A stretch of DNA of 64,000 bases. It comes from Marinifilum_A sediminis (GTDB taxonomy: Bacteria > Bacteroidota > Bacteroidia > Bacteroidales > Marinifilaceae). Made by a program: the position numbers and the translations under genes. This document shows, one piece after another, positions 8,765 through 16,601 of the stretch (position 1 is the stretch's first letter; the number at the start of each line of letters is the position of its first letter). Under the pieces are notes generated by a model that worked only from the letters and a program-made list of their open reading frames with translations, was not told the origin of the DNA and did no database searches. The stretch lies in assembly GCA_947496465.1 (NCBI GenBank), contig CANMCX010000012.1:49631-113630 (forward strand). Reading direction: 5' to 3'.

Positions 8765-8795
8765 TAAAAAAAGAGACACTGCAAGCAATGTCTCT
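8765..8795 (-). terminator. Rho-independent terminator of the Crp/Fnr gene
   Basis: The arms AGAGACA (8772-8778 region) and TGTCTCT (8789-8795) form a stem, followed on the minus strand by seven T residues. Confidence 0.85.
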
Positions 8796-8818
8796 CTCTT
8801 CAATATTGTTCTTAAAAG

Positions 8819-9535
8819 TTATCCTAATTTACTAATTCGATCAAGGCGAACCTTGTCTAGTATTTTAATTTTTCTTCCATCAATCGCAATTACACCTTCA
8901 CTTGCAAAAGTAGATAATGTTCGAATTGCGTTCGAAGTTGTCATATTCGATAAGTTTGCAATATCTTCTCTCGACAGGTAAACCTTAATGGTTGCCTCGT
9001 CATCTTCAAATCCATAAGTATCGCGAAGGAATAGTAAGGATTCAGCCAAACGACCACGAATGTGCTTCTGCGTAAGCGTAATGGTTCTGTTGTTCGAGAA
9101 GCCTAGCTCTGTAGAAAGAGATCGAATGATACAAAGTGCCAATTCAGGATTCGAACGAAGCAACTTAAGAATCAAATCGTAACTTACAGTACAGGTGATC
9201 GAATCTTCGATAGCTACTGCCGAGGCGATATTATTTTCTTCGGCAAATAGAGCACGATATCCAATAAATCCAATTGGCTTTGCCATACGAACAATCTGCT
9301 CTCGTCCGCCAACACCTTCTTTAAAAATCTTAACTTTTCCTTCTGACAAACAAATTAGACCAATTGGTCTTTCCCCTTCTTTGTAAATGTATTCTCCCTT
9401 CTTAAAAAAAGAACAAGTCATATTCGACTTTAATTCTTCCTTCTCTACAGGAGTAAGAACATTAAAAACAGAGTTTGGATTGTTTATCACTTCTCCACAA
9501 ATAGTCTCCCTTGACTTTCTTTCATTCTCAATCAT
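8819..9535 (-). CDS. Crp/Fnr family transcriptional regulator
   Basis: The protein has 238 residues. The N-terminal cyclic-nucleotide-binding-fold domain (about 30-145) includes KGEYIYKEGERPIGLICLSEGKVKIF. A C-terminal HTH_Crp winged helix (about 160-235) has the recognition region LSREDIANLSNMTTSNAIRT. There is no Fnr-type N-terminal Cys cluster, and the cAMP-contact signature is not intact, so the ligand is unknown. Such proteins control energy or redox genes in Bacteroidota, but no target is evident here. The gene is monocistronic, with its own terminator downstream and a TACTTTTG word on the minus strand upstream (9589-9596). Confidence 0.9.
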   Translation of the reverse strand: MIENERKSRETICGEVINNPNSVFNVLTPVEKEELKSNMTCSFFKKGEYIYKEGERPIGLICLSEGKVKIFKEGVGGREQIVRMAKPIGFIGYRALFAEENNIASAVAIEDSITCTVSYDLILKLLRSNPELALCIIRSLSTELGFSNNRTITLTQKHIRGRLAESLLFLRDTYGFEDDEATIKVYLSREDIANLSNMTTSNAIRTLSTFASEGVIAIDGRKIKILDKVRLDRISKLG

Positions 9536-9588
9536 ACCTAAAGCGGAATATGGTTTAAAAAATATACTTGCATGTTTTAAAACAGTTC

Positions 9589-9596
9589 AAAAGTAT
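9589..9596 (-). promoter_or_regulatory. Possible -7 element for the Crp/Fnr gene
   Basis: On the minus strand the word is TACTTTTG, a TAnnTTTG match about 55 bases upstream of the start codon. No clear -33 TTTG was found at 19-21 bases. Confidence 0.35.
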
Positions 9597-9692
9597 ATAA
9601 ATGATATTAAACGAGAAAATGAATAGAGAAAAAATTCATTATTTCGTCAATGTTCGACAACATGCTATTTTGTAGGTGTTTATACCCAACAT

Positions 9693-11339
9693 CTAGTGTT
9701 TTGCTACCAATGGAATTTTACGACCGAAGCCGAAAGCCTTAGATGAAACGCGCAATATAGGCGGAGTCTGGAATCTTTTGTACTCATTCATGTTTACCAA
9801 ACGAATTGCTTTATTTACCGTTTCTTTCTCGAAACCTTCTGCAATAATTTCTTCAGAAGACATATTTTTTTCTATATATCGGTACAAAATACCATCTAAA
9901 ATGTCATAATCGGGTAATGAATCAGAATCTTTCTGATCTGGACGCAACTCAGCTGATGGTGGTTTCACGATGGTATTTTCTGGAATCACTTCGGCATCCT
10001 TGTTCATAAACCAAGCCATTTTAAAGACATCTGTTTTGTAAACATCGCCCAATACCGATAAGCCACCATTCATATCTCCATAAAGAGTTCCGTATCCAAC
10101 GGCAGCTTCACTCTTGTTTGATGTATTTAAAAGAATGTGTCCGAACTTATTCGATAAGCCCATCATTAAAGTTCCACGAACTCGTGCTTGTATGTTTTCT
10201 TCAGCTACGTTAAAAGGCAAATCGCCAAATATCGGAGCCAATGATTTTTGAAATTCATTAAAGATATCCTGAATTGCTACTATTTCGTACTGAATACCCA
10301 GATTCTCGGCTAAAGCAACCGCATCATTTACCGAATGATCCGATGAAAATTCAGATGGCAATAATAAAACTCTTACATTTTCTTTTCCCAACGCTCGTTC
10401 AGCTAAAACAACAGTTACAGCGGAATCAATTCCTCCCGATAAACCCAAGGTTGCTTGCTTGAAACCCATTTTACCGAAGTAATCTTTTAGTCCAAGAACC
10501 AAAGCATCATGAATTTTTTCGATATAATCAACCTCTTCACTCTCTATTTTGGTGTTTTCAATTTCATTCAAATCAACAACCTGATAATCTTCTTCAAAAT
10601 ATTTTAAGCGACAAGCCACTTCTCCTTTCGAATTCAAAGCCATTGAATCTCCATCGAAAATCAATTCGGTATGAGCACCAATTTGATTCACGTAGAAAAC
10701 TGGTAATTGGTACTTTTGAGTACACGACTTCAAAATATTGGTTCTGTGATCCTGCTGATTGTATGAAAAAGGTGAGGCTGCAATATTAACTACAAAATCA
10801 GGATTCAACTTGCTCAACTCCTCCATTGGAGAAATGTTGTACAATTCCGATTTCGAAAAATTATTATCTACAGGCTGTTTCTCCCATAAATCTTCACAAA
10901 CTGTTAAGGCAATCTTCTTTCCTTTAAACTCAACCAATGAGAATTCGGTGTTGGGTTCAAAATATCTGTATTCATCGAAAATATCGTAATTGGGAAGCAA
11001 GGTTTTGTTGTGTATGCTTTCCACTTTACCATTAGAGATAAAATAAGCCGAATTGTATAAATTTTTCCCCTTTGCATGTGGATTGATTGAAGGTCCGCCA
11101 ACCACTGCGGCTATATCTATACAAGAATCAGCAACTTTTTGCAATGCAGATTGTGCACGTTCGATAAAGTCTTTTCTTTCCAATAAATCTTTTGGAGGAT
11201 ACCCACAAATGGCTAGTTCAGAAAAAACAACAAGATCTACTTTCTCGTTTCGCGATTTTTCTATTGTTGAAATAATCTTCTCAGTATTGCTTTCGAAATT
11301 GCCAATATGGTAATTCAATTGGGCTAATGCTATTTTCAT
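9693..11339 (-). CDS. nadE: Glutamine-dependent NAD+ synthetase
   Basis: This cytoplasmic enzyme converts deamido-NAD+ to NAD+ with ATP and ammonia from glutamine. It has 548 residues in two parts. The N-terminal nitrilase-fold glutaminase (about 1-260) has the catalytic triad Glu41 (FSELAICGY), Lys112 (HNKTLLPNYDIF) and Cys148 (TVCEDLWE). The C-terminal synthetase (about 275-548) has the PP-loop LGLSGGIDSAVT near residue 300 and GTLYGDMNGGLSVLGDVYKT. Length and order match the bacterial two-domain form. It is transcribed divergently from gldB, which is the common nadE/gldB neighbourhood in Bacteroidota. Confidence 0.96.
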   Translation of the reverse strand: MKIALAQLNYHIGNFESNTEKIISTIEKSRNEKVDLVVFSELAICGYPPKDLLERKDFIERAQSALQKVADSCIDIAAVVGGPSINPHAKGKNLYNSAYFISNGKVESIHNKTLLPNYDIFDEYRYFEPNTEFSLVEFKGKKIALTVCEDLWEKQPVDNNFSKSELYNISPMEELSKLNPDFVVNIAASPFSYNQQDHRTNILKSCTQKYQLPVFYVNQIGAHTELIFDGDSMALNSKGEVACRLKYFEEDYQVVDLNEIENTKIESEEVDYIEKIHDALVLGLKDYFGKMGFKQATLGLSGGIDSAVTVVLAERALGKENVRVLLLPSEFSSDHSVNDAVALAENLGIQYEIVAIQDIFNEFQKSLAPIFGDLPFNVAEENIQARVRGTLMMGLSNKFGHILLNTSNKSEAAVGYGTLYGDMNGGLSVLGDVYKTDVFKMAWFMNKDAEVIPENTIVKPPSAELRPDQKDSDSLPDYDILDGILYRYIEKNMSSEEIIAEGFEKETVNKAIRLVNMNEYKRFQTPPILRVSSKAFGFGRKIPLVAKH

Positions 11340-11485
11340 CTTCTATTATATTGTCTCGAATAATCTAAATTGAAGCCTTTTCGGCGATAGGCAAATTTAG
11401 TTATAAAAAGGAAATGAATTGTGCCTGAAGCGAAAAAGCTGGCATTATAAGTACAGAAAATGTTTTCTAAGAATTATGCTTTGTT

Positions 11486-11493
11486 TATTTTTG
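11486..11493 (+). promoter_or_regulatory. -7 element of the gldB promoter
   Basis: The word is TATTTTTG (TAnnTTTG), 38 bases before the gldB ATG. A TTTT at 11463-11466, 19 bases upstream, could serve as a weak -33 element. Confidence 0.45.
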
Positions 11494-11531
11494 AGTTTCA
11501 CGAGTTAAAACTGCAATTAAAATAAAAGTTG

Positions 11532-12545
11532 ATGACATTTTTGAAGAAAAGCATTAGGATTCAAATTCTAGTTTTGTGTGTAATCACACCATTCTCTTGC
11601 AATACAAATAATAATCGTCCAGATGTTTCGGATATTGAACTTGAGGTGAAAATCAATCGTTTCGATAAAGATCTTTTTGCCTTAAAAGAGGATCCTAATC
11701 TTGAAAAATTTATAGTGAAGTATGGTGAATATCTTTCCATGTATAGTAACAAAGTAATTGGCTTGGGAAATACGGATATTCCTAACTATATGGAATATTT
11801 GAATAAATTCTTGTTTGATACCACCATGACGCAAGTTAGTGCAACGGTTCTTGAAGTTTTCCCTACTCTCGAAAAAGAAGAAACGGAACTGACGGAAGCT
11901 TTTAAATATTTAAAATATTATTTTCCTGATCACCGATTGCCTAAATTTTATGCCCAAGTTTCTGGGTTCAATCAATCTATTGTGGTAGCAAAGGATATTG
12001 TTGGCATTAGTTTGGATAAATATTTGGGTGAAGAATGTGAATACTATTCTCTTTTAAGAACACCAATGTATGCCAGGAAAAATATGATTCCCAAACGAGT
12101 GGCTCAGGATGTGATTTTGGCTTATGGATTAACCGAGTTTCCTTTCCTGCCAAAAAAGGATGACTTGATTAGTAATATGATATATCAAGGAAAAATAAGA
12201 TACTTTCTTCAACAAGTTATGCCGGATAAATCTGAAGCGGATATCATGAAATATTCAAAAGAAGATTTGGCTTGGTGTCAGGAGAGTGAAGATTTGATTT
12301 GGGGATATATTATAGAGCAAAAACATTTGTTCAATACACAGCATAGAACTATTATCAAGTACATAAATGATGGACCAAATACATCAGGAATGCCTCAGGA
12401 ATCTCCTTCGAGAACTGGAATTTGGATAGGTTTACAAATTGTAAAGGAATTCATGAAAAAGAATAAGGATTATACCTTAGAGAAGTTGATGAAAGAAAAT
12501 GATTATGGTATGATCTTAAGAAAATCATCTTTTCAGCCAGAATAA
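11532..12545 (+). CDS. gldB: Gliding motility lipoprotein GldB
   Basis: The product is an envelope lipoprotein of about 337 residues. The signal peptide ends at a lipobox (TPFSCN), giving a lipidated Cys. The family opening IELEVKINRFDKDLFALKED follows, and a conserved C-terminal region contains GMPQESPSRTGIWIGLQIV. GldB is required for gliding in flavobacteria, and homologues occur in non-gliding Bacteroidota with T9SS. I choose the ATG at 11532 over the TTG one codon upstream. gldC, the usual next gene in flavobacteria, is absent. Instead a nitrilase-family gene starts 12 bases downstream, suggesting a three-gene operon with the cyclo-ligase. Confidence 0.85.
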   Translation: MTFLKKSIRIQILVLCVITPFSCNTNNNRPDVSDIELEVKINRFDKDLFALKEDPNLEKFIVKYGEYLSMYSNKVIGLGNTDIPNYMEYLNKFLFDTTMTQVSATVLEVFPTLEKEETELTEAFKYLKYYFPDHRLPKFYAQVSGFNQSIVVAKDIVGISLDKYLGEECEYYSLLRTPMYARKNMIPKRVAQDVILAYGLTEFPFLPKKDDLISNMIYQGKIRYFLQQVMPDKSEADIMKYSKEDLAWCQESEDLIWGYIIEQKHLFNTQHRTIIKYINDGPNTSGMPQESPSRTGIWIGLQIVKEFMKKNKDYTLEKLMKENDYGMILRKSSFQPE

Positions 12546-12557
12546 TATTTACTTATA

Positions 12558-13331
12558 ATGAAAATTGCCACAATACAATTTGCTCCAGTTTTTGGAAATT
12601 TAAGTTTTACTATCGAAAAATTAAAACCTCTTTTGAAAAAATCGGAAGAGGCGGATATTGTGGTATTACCAGAATTGGCAAATTCCGGTTATAATTTTGG
12701 ATCTCTTGAAGAGGCAAAGAGTTTGTCTGAAAATACGAATAATAGTGTATTTGTTGAATTTTTGAGAGCGCAATGTGAATTATATCAATTTAAAATCGCT
12801 ACTGGATTTTCTGAATTAGAAGGAAATCAATTGTACAATTCGTCATTGTTAATCGATAAAAAGGGAGTAATAGGAAAATACAGAAAACTTCATTTATTTA
12901 TGAATGAAAAGAAGTTTTTTAATCCTGGAAATCTTGCTCTGCCAATTTTTGAAGTGGATAATGTAAAAATTGGAATGTTGATTTGCTTCGATTGGATGTT
13001 TCCGGAAGTATGGCGAAAGTTGGCTTTGAAAGGGGCGGATATCATTTTACATCCATCTAATCTGGTATTGCCATATGCACAATCGGTGATTCCTTCTTAT
13101 GCATTAGTAAATAGAACTTACATTGTTACATCAAATAGAATAGGAACAGAAAAGGAACTAACATTTACCGGTCAATCTATAATTGCCAATCCTAAAGGGG
13201 AAGTTTTAGCAAGAGCAGGCAAGGGTGAGGAAATAATTATGCTTGACATCGATCCTGAATTGTCAAGAAATAAAATGATTACGCCACTTAATGATGCCTT
13301 TAAAGACAGACGAACAGACATATATGAATAG
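12558..13331 (+). CDS. Carbon-nitrogen hydrolase (nitrilase superfamily)
   Basis: The protein is a 257-residue single-domain amidase of the nitrilase superfamily. The catalytic triad is visible: Glu39 in LPELANSGY, Lys110 in GKYRKLHLF and Cys143 in MLICFDWMFPE. The fold is cytoplasmic with no signal peptide. The substrate cannot be decided from sequence. The family includes omega-amidases, beta-ureidopropionase and N-carbamoyl-amino-acid or putrescine hydrolases. The ICFDWMFPEVWR environment is most like the small aliphatic or N-carbamoyl amidases, which is a guess. It lies between gldB (12 bases) and the cyclo-ligase, whose start is at or just beyond its stop codon. Confidence 0.88.
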   Translation: MKIATIQFAPVFGNLSFTIEKLKPLLKKSEEADIVVLPELANSGYNFGSLEEAKSLSENTNNSVFVEFLRAQCELYQFKIATGFSELEGNQLYNSSLLIDKKGVIGKYRKLHLFMNEKKFFNPGNLALPIFEVDNVKIGMLICFDWMFPEVWRKLALKGADIILHPSNLVLPYAQSVIPSYALVNRTYIVTSNRIGTEKELTFTGQSIIANPKGEVLARAGKGEEIIMLDIDPELSRNKMITPLNDAFKDRRTDIYE

Positions 13332-13335
13332 ACCT

Positions 13336-13890
13336 ATGAATACATCAAATATTAATATTGACGAAGAGAAAAGAAAAATTCGTAAAGAAATAAGATTGTT
13401 GAAGCAAGGATATTCCGATCAACAGAAAATGGATTTATCTGAACCTATTTTGAAGAAATTGGAAGAGATGCCTGAGTTTGTTGAGGCTCGTACTGTTATG
13501 CTGTATTGGTCGATGAAGGATGAGGTGTTTTCACATGAATTTGTATGTAAATGGGCGAATCAGAAAAGAGTAATTCTTCCATGTGTTAAAGGTTCTACTT
13601 TAGATCTAAAGGTTTTTGAGGGAAAAGAATCGTTGGTTGAAGGTGAGAATTATGGTATTCCGGAACCCGATGGTCCCATTTTTATGGCTGAGGATGAAAT
13701 TGATTTAATTTTGATTCCAGGTGTTGCCTTTGATAAGGAAAACAATAGGATGGGGAGAGGAAAAGCTTATTACGATCGATTATTACTTTCTTTAAGCGCC
13801 TTTAAAGTTGGCATTTGTTTCGATTTTCAGGTGTTAGATAAAGTGCCAGTTGATGAGCATGATATAAAAATGAACAAAATAATATATTGA
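13336..13890 (+). CDS. 5-formyltetrahydrofolate cyclo-ligase
   Basis: The enzyme converts 5-formyl-THF to 5,10-methenyl-THF with ATP, recycling a dead-end folate. The protein has about 184 residues. It opens with the basic helix EEKRKIRKEIRLLKQGYS, has VMLYWSMKDEV near the substrate site, and carries the family signature DLILIPGVAFDKENNRMGRGKAYYDR, quoted here in two overlapping parts: DLILIPGVAFDKENN and NRMGRGKAYYDR. In-frame starts exist at 13291, 13324 (overlapping the previous stop) and 13336. I prefer 13336 or 13324 because the earlier codons lie deep in the nitrilase gene. Translational coupling with that gene is likely. Confidence 0.92.
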   Translation: MNTSNINIDEEKRKIRKEIRLLKQGYSDQQKMDLSEPILKKLEEMPEFVEARTVMLYWSMKDEVFSHEFVCKWANQKRVILPCVKGSTLDLKVFEGKESLVEGENYGIPEPDGPIFMAEDEIDLILIPGVAFDKENNRMGRGKAYYDRLLLSLSAFKVGICFDFQVLDKVPVDEHDIKMNKIIY

Positions 13891-14461
13891 TTTTCTGACT
13901 GTCTAAGTAAAATTATCAATATGTAATTAATGTAAGTGTGTGGCTAGATGGCTTCGCACTTTATTTTTGCATTTTTATTTAAAATACAAGATAGTTACTG
14001 AGGAGCTCATTTAAAGTGCACTTCTTGCTCAATACAATAGGATTATCGATATGTTTTAAGAGTGTGAATCTTCTTTTTAGAATCTATTATTTCATACAAC
14101 ACTCTTCTTCTATTTCCATTAACGATATGAAAAAACTGCCTAAATGATATGTAATTATCATTAAAATACCAATTGGTATGATAAAGGTTTTTGAGTTTTA
14201 TATTCACTAGACTAATCCTAAATATAATAGTATTTTAGTTCTTGTTTAATTTTATTTAACTAATTGTAGTGTGGTAATGAGGGGTTTGAAGATTCGTAAA
14301 TAAAAATCTATTTTCTATCAATCTAATTTTAAGTTTAATGTAAAAAGAGTTTTCAGTTAATATGATCTATTTAATTTTACAATTGACAAACAAACTGAAA
14401 ATAAATACATAATAAAAAGCGGGGAAACCTGACTATTCATTTTAAACTTAAAATCATAACC
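13891..14461 (+). other. 570-bp AT-rich leader upstream of the curlin gene
   Basis: No gene is seen. A loose inverted repeat (gcacttta 13956-13963, taaagtgc 14012-14019) lies near the start. No perfect TAnnTTTG promoter is visible close to the curlin gene. The last 40 bases contain GCGGGGAAACCTGAC and then an AT-rich start region. The length suggests a regulated promoter or long 5' UTR. Confidence 0.4.
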
Positions 14462-16105
14462 ATGAAAAAATTATTATTTACCGCAATGGCAAGTTTATGC
14501 TTTAGTGGAATGCTAGTAGCACAAATCAATAAATCAGATGTAAATCAAAAAGGAAAAAACCACACTGCCAAAGTTAATCAAGTTGGCATGTTAAATTTCA
14601 ATGATAATAACCAAAAAGGAAATGGAAACGAATTAGACGTAAAACAAAACGGTTTTGGTAATATCTCTATTTCAAATCAAAGAGGAAAATCAAATGATTA
14701 TACATTAGTTCAGAATCGTACTTCAAATATTTCTTTACTAGCTCAAAGAGGTAAAGAACATTCAGCTTATGTGAATCAATTTGGATTGTTGAATATTTCA
14801 TTGGTTAATCAAATTGGAGGAGCCGAAAATTCAGCAACTGTTCTTCAAACGGGTATGCTTAATATGTCTAAGGTAGATCAACTGCACGCGACTAATGAGT
14901 CTGCTTTCGTATTGCAATTTGGTGGATTAAATCAGTCATACATTACTCAAGAAGGACGTGAAGATAGAGCTATTGTAAGTCAATTTGGTGAATCTAACTT
15001 GTCTAATATCAAGCAATACATCACTACAAATGATTATGCACTTGTATCTCAGATTGGTGCATCGAATGATGCAATGATTGATCAGAAATTAGGTGGTGAT
15101 AACAATGCTGAAGTTTTCCAAAATGGAGATGAAAATGATGCTGATGTATATCAGTGGTATGGTACTGACAATGATTTATTGATTAAGCAAAGTGGTAACA
15201 ATAATTATGCTTACGGTTCTCAAAGTACAACTGAAAATAATGAGATTTTAATTAAGCAAAATGGGGATAACAATTATGCTTCAGCTTCACAATATTATGG
15301 ATCTTATAATTATAGTGAGACTCAGCAATTAGGTAACTCTAATTATGCTTCAACTAAGCAATATTTCGGAAATGATAATGTAACTCAAGTTTTACAAATT
15401 GGTGATAACAATGATGCAAATGTATTCCAGGAAAGAGGTGAATTAAATTATGCTGGAGTATTGCAAGTAGGTGAAAATCACGACGCAAAAATTAATCAGG
15501 AAGATGGATTCTACAATACTGCTATTGCTAAGCAATATGGAAATGGACAAGTTGCTGAAATTAAGCAAATAGGTGGTGAATTCAATAGAGCTTTTGTTGA
15601 GCAATACAATGCTTCAAATGAAGCTTATATTTATCAGGAAGATAACAAGTATACTACTGCTTATATCGGACAAGATGGTGTTGATAATGTAGCGGAAATT
15701 GCGCAAGTTGAAAACTATGGTAGCACAGCTGAAATTGTACAGATTGGAACTGATAATTTAGCACTTGTTGAGCAAGTTTATACTGCTTATTCTTATGCAG
15801 GAATAGGACAAGAAGGTGTAGGTAACGAAGCGGGAATTGGACAATATTTCGTTGCAAATAGTTCAGCTTTAATTCTTCAGGAAGGTGATGACAATTCAGC
15901 TCTTTCTATTCAGGCATTTGGCGAAGGAAATATCGCTAAAACAGTTCAGTTGGGTGAAGATAATTCTTCATATACTCTACAAGTTGGTAGTTACAATGAT
16001 GTAAATGTTTACCAGTCAGGTCTTGGACATGAGTCTGTAGTGGAACAATTTGGTAACGGAAATACAGCGATTGTTTCTCAATCGAATGGTATGGTAACTC
16101 CGTAA
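14462..16105 (+). CDS. Long curlin-repeat (functional amyloid-like) secreted protein
   Basis: The 547-residue protein has a signal peptide (cleavage near LVAQ), and the rest consists almost wholly of curlin-type units. I count about 46 short strands that end in Gln with pattern [AV]x[VI]xQxG followed by an Asn-rich turn, such as NNDANVFQERG and NLALVEQ. That makes roughly 23 repeats of 22-23 residues, against five in E. coli CsgA. Such repeats stack as a beta-solenoid and form curli amyloid on the cell surface. No csgE, csgF or csgG homologue is adjacent, so export must rely on genes elsewhere or on another route. Its own terminator follows at 16131-16167, so it is a single-gene unit with a long leader. 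The amyloid function is inferred from the family. Confidence 0.88.
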   Translation: MKKLLFTAMASLCFSGMLVAQINKSDVNQKGKNHTAKVNQVGMLNFNDNNQKGNGNELDVKQNGFGNISISNQRGKSNDYTLVQNRTSNISLLAQRGKEHSAYVNQFGLLNISLVNQIGGAENSATVLQTGMLNMSKVDQLHATNESAFVLQFGGLNQSYITQEGREDRAIVSQFGESNLSNIKQYITTNDYALVSQIGASNDAMIDQKLGGDNNAEVFQNGDENDADVYQWYGTDNDLLIKQSGNNNYAYGSQSTTENNEILIKQNGDNNYASASQYYGSYNYSETQQLGNSNYASTKQYFGNDNVTQVLQIGDNNDANVFQERGELNYAGVLQVGENHDAKINQEDGFYNTAIAKQYGNGQVAEIKQIGGEFNRAFVEQYNASNEAYIYQEDNKYTTAYIGQDGVDNVAEIAQVENYGSTAEIVQIGTDNLALVEQVYTAYSYAGIGQEGVGNEAGIGQYFVANSSALILQEGDDNSALSIQAFGEGNIAKTVQLGEDNSSYTLQVGSYNDVNVYQSGLGHESVVEQFGNGNTAIVSQSNGMVTP

Positions 16106-16130
16106 TTTAATTAGGTTTTGAATTAATAAT

Positions 16131-16167
16131 AAAATCCAGTAAGGTTTATTCCTGCTGGATTTTTTTT
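16131..16167 (+). terminator. Terminator of the curlin-repeat gene
   Basis: The stem AAATCCAG / CTGGATTT is followed by a run of eight or more T. Confidence 0.85.
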
Positions 16168-16180
16168 AGTTTACCCCAAT

Positions 16181-16212
16181 AAAAAAGCCAGTGATCTGAT
16201 CACTGGCTTTTT
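16181..16212 (-). terminator. Terminator of the ferredoxin gene
   Basis: A nearly perfect palindrome (GCCAGTGATC / GATCACTGGC) is flanked by A-runs and T-runs. It reads as a terminator for the minus-strand ferredoxin and may also act on the plus strand. Confidence 0.85.
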
Positions 16213-16230
16213 AATATCGGTTAGTTGCGA

Positions 16231-16401
16231 TTATTCAGCGTGAATAGCTTCTACCGGGCAAGCGTCAACACAAGTACCACAATCAGTACAAAGATCTGCG
16301 TCGATTACATAGCGCTCATCACCCATAGAGATAGCTTCAACAGGACATTCTCCTTCACAAGAACCGCAAGAAATACAGTCGTCGTTAATAACGTAAGCCA
16401 T
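16231..16401 (-). CDS. 2[4Fe-4S] ferredoxin, 56 residues
   Basis: The frame translates to a 56-residue protein starting MAYVINDDCISCGSCEGECP and ending EAIHAE. It has the two classical cluster motifs, CxxCxxCxxxCP at Cys9-Cys19 and a second CTDCGTCVDACP at Cys38-Cys48. It is an 8-Fe clostridial-type ferredoxin, a soluble low-potential electron carrier for pyruvate or 2-oxoacid:ferredoxin oxidoreductases and Rnf-type complexes, though no partner lies nearby. A longer frame on the opposite strand is a shadow. A TACATTTG promoter word is upstream and a strong terminator downstream, so the gene is monocistronic. Confidence 0.95.
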   Translation of the reverse strand: MAYVINDDCISCGSCEGECPVEAISMGDERYVIDADLCTDCGTCVDACPVEAIHAE

Positions 16402-16431
16402 TTTATTTTAATTTTAGTGTTAATACTTGTA

Positions 16432-16439
16432 CAAATGTA
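16432..16439 (-). promoter_or_regulatory. -7 element of the ferredoxin promoter
   Basis: On the minus strand the word is TACATTTG (TAnnTTTG), 30 bases before the start codon. A TTTG lies 23 bases further upstream (16463-16466), a little beyond the usual spacing. Confidence 0.5.
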
Positions 16440-16601
16440 ATATCATATTTTTAATGGTGAAACAAATTTCGTAGTAAATACTCTATTTTGAAACAGATTA
16501 AATAATAAACAATAACAATACTTAGCAATAAGATGGGTTATAAATTGCAGAAATAAAGAGAATTGACTCTTTTATTTGTAATCTGAAGATGCCAAATTGT
16601 G

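Noticed and set aside
15654..15857. Minus-strand frame inside the curlin gene
   Set aside because: Repetitive DNA of the curlin repeats gives long antisense frames; the amino-acid composition is His/Gln/Leu rich and unlike any protein.
16225..16440. 71-residue plus-strand frame over the ferredoxin gene
   Set aside because: The opposite strand encodes a ferredoxin with two perfect four-cysteine cluster motifs, so the plus-strand frame is a shadow.
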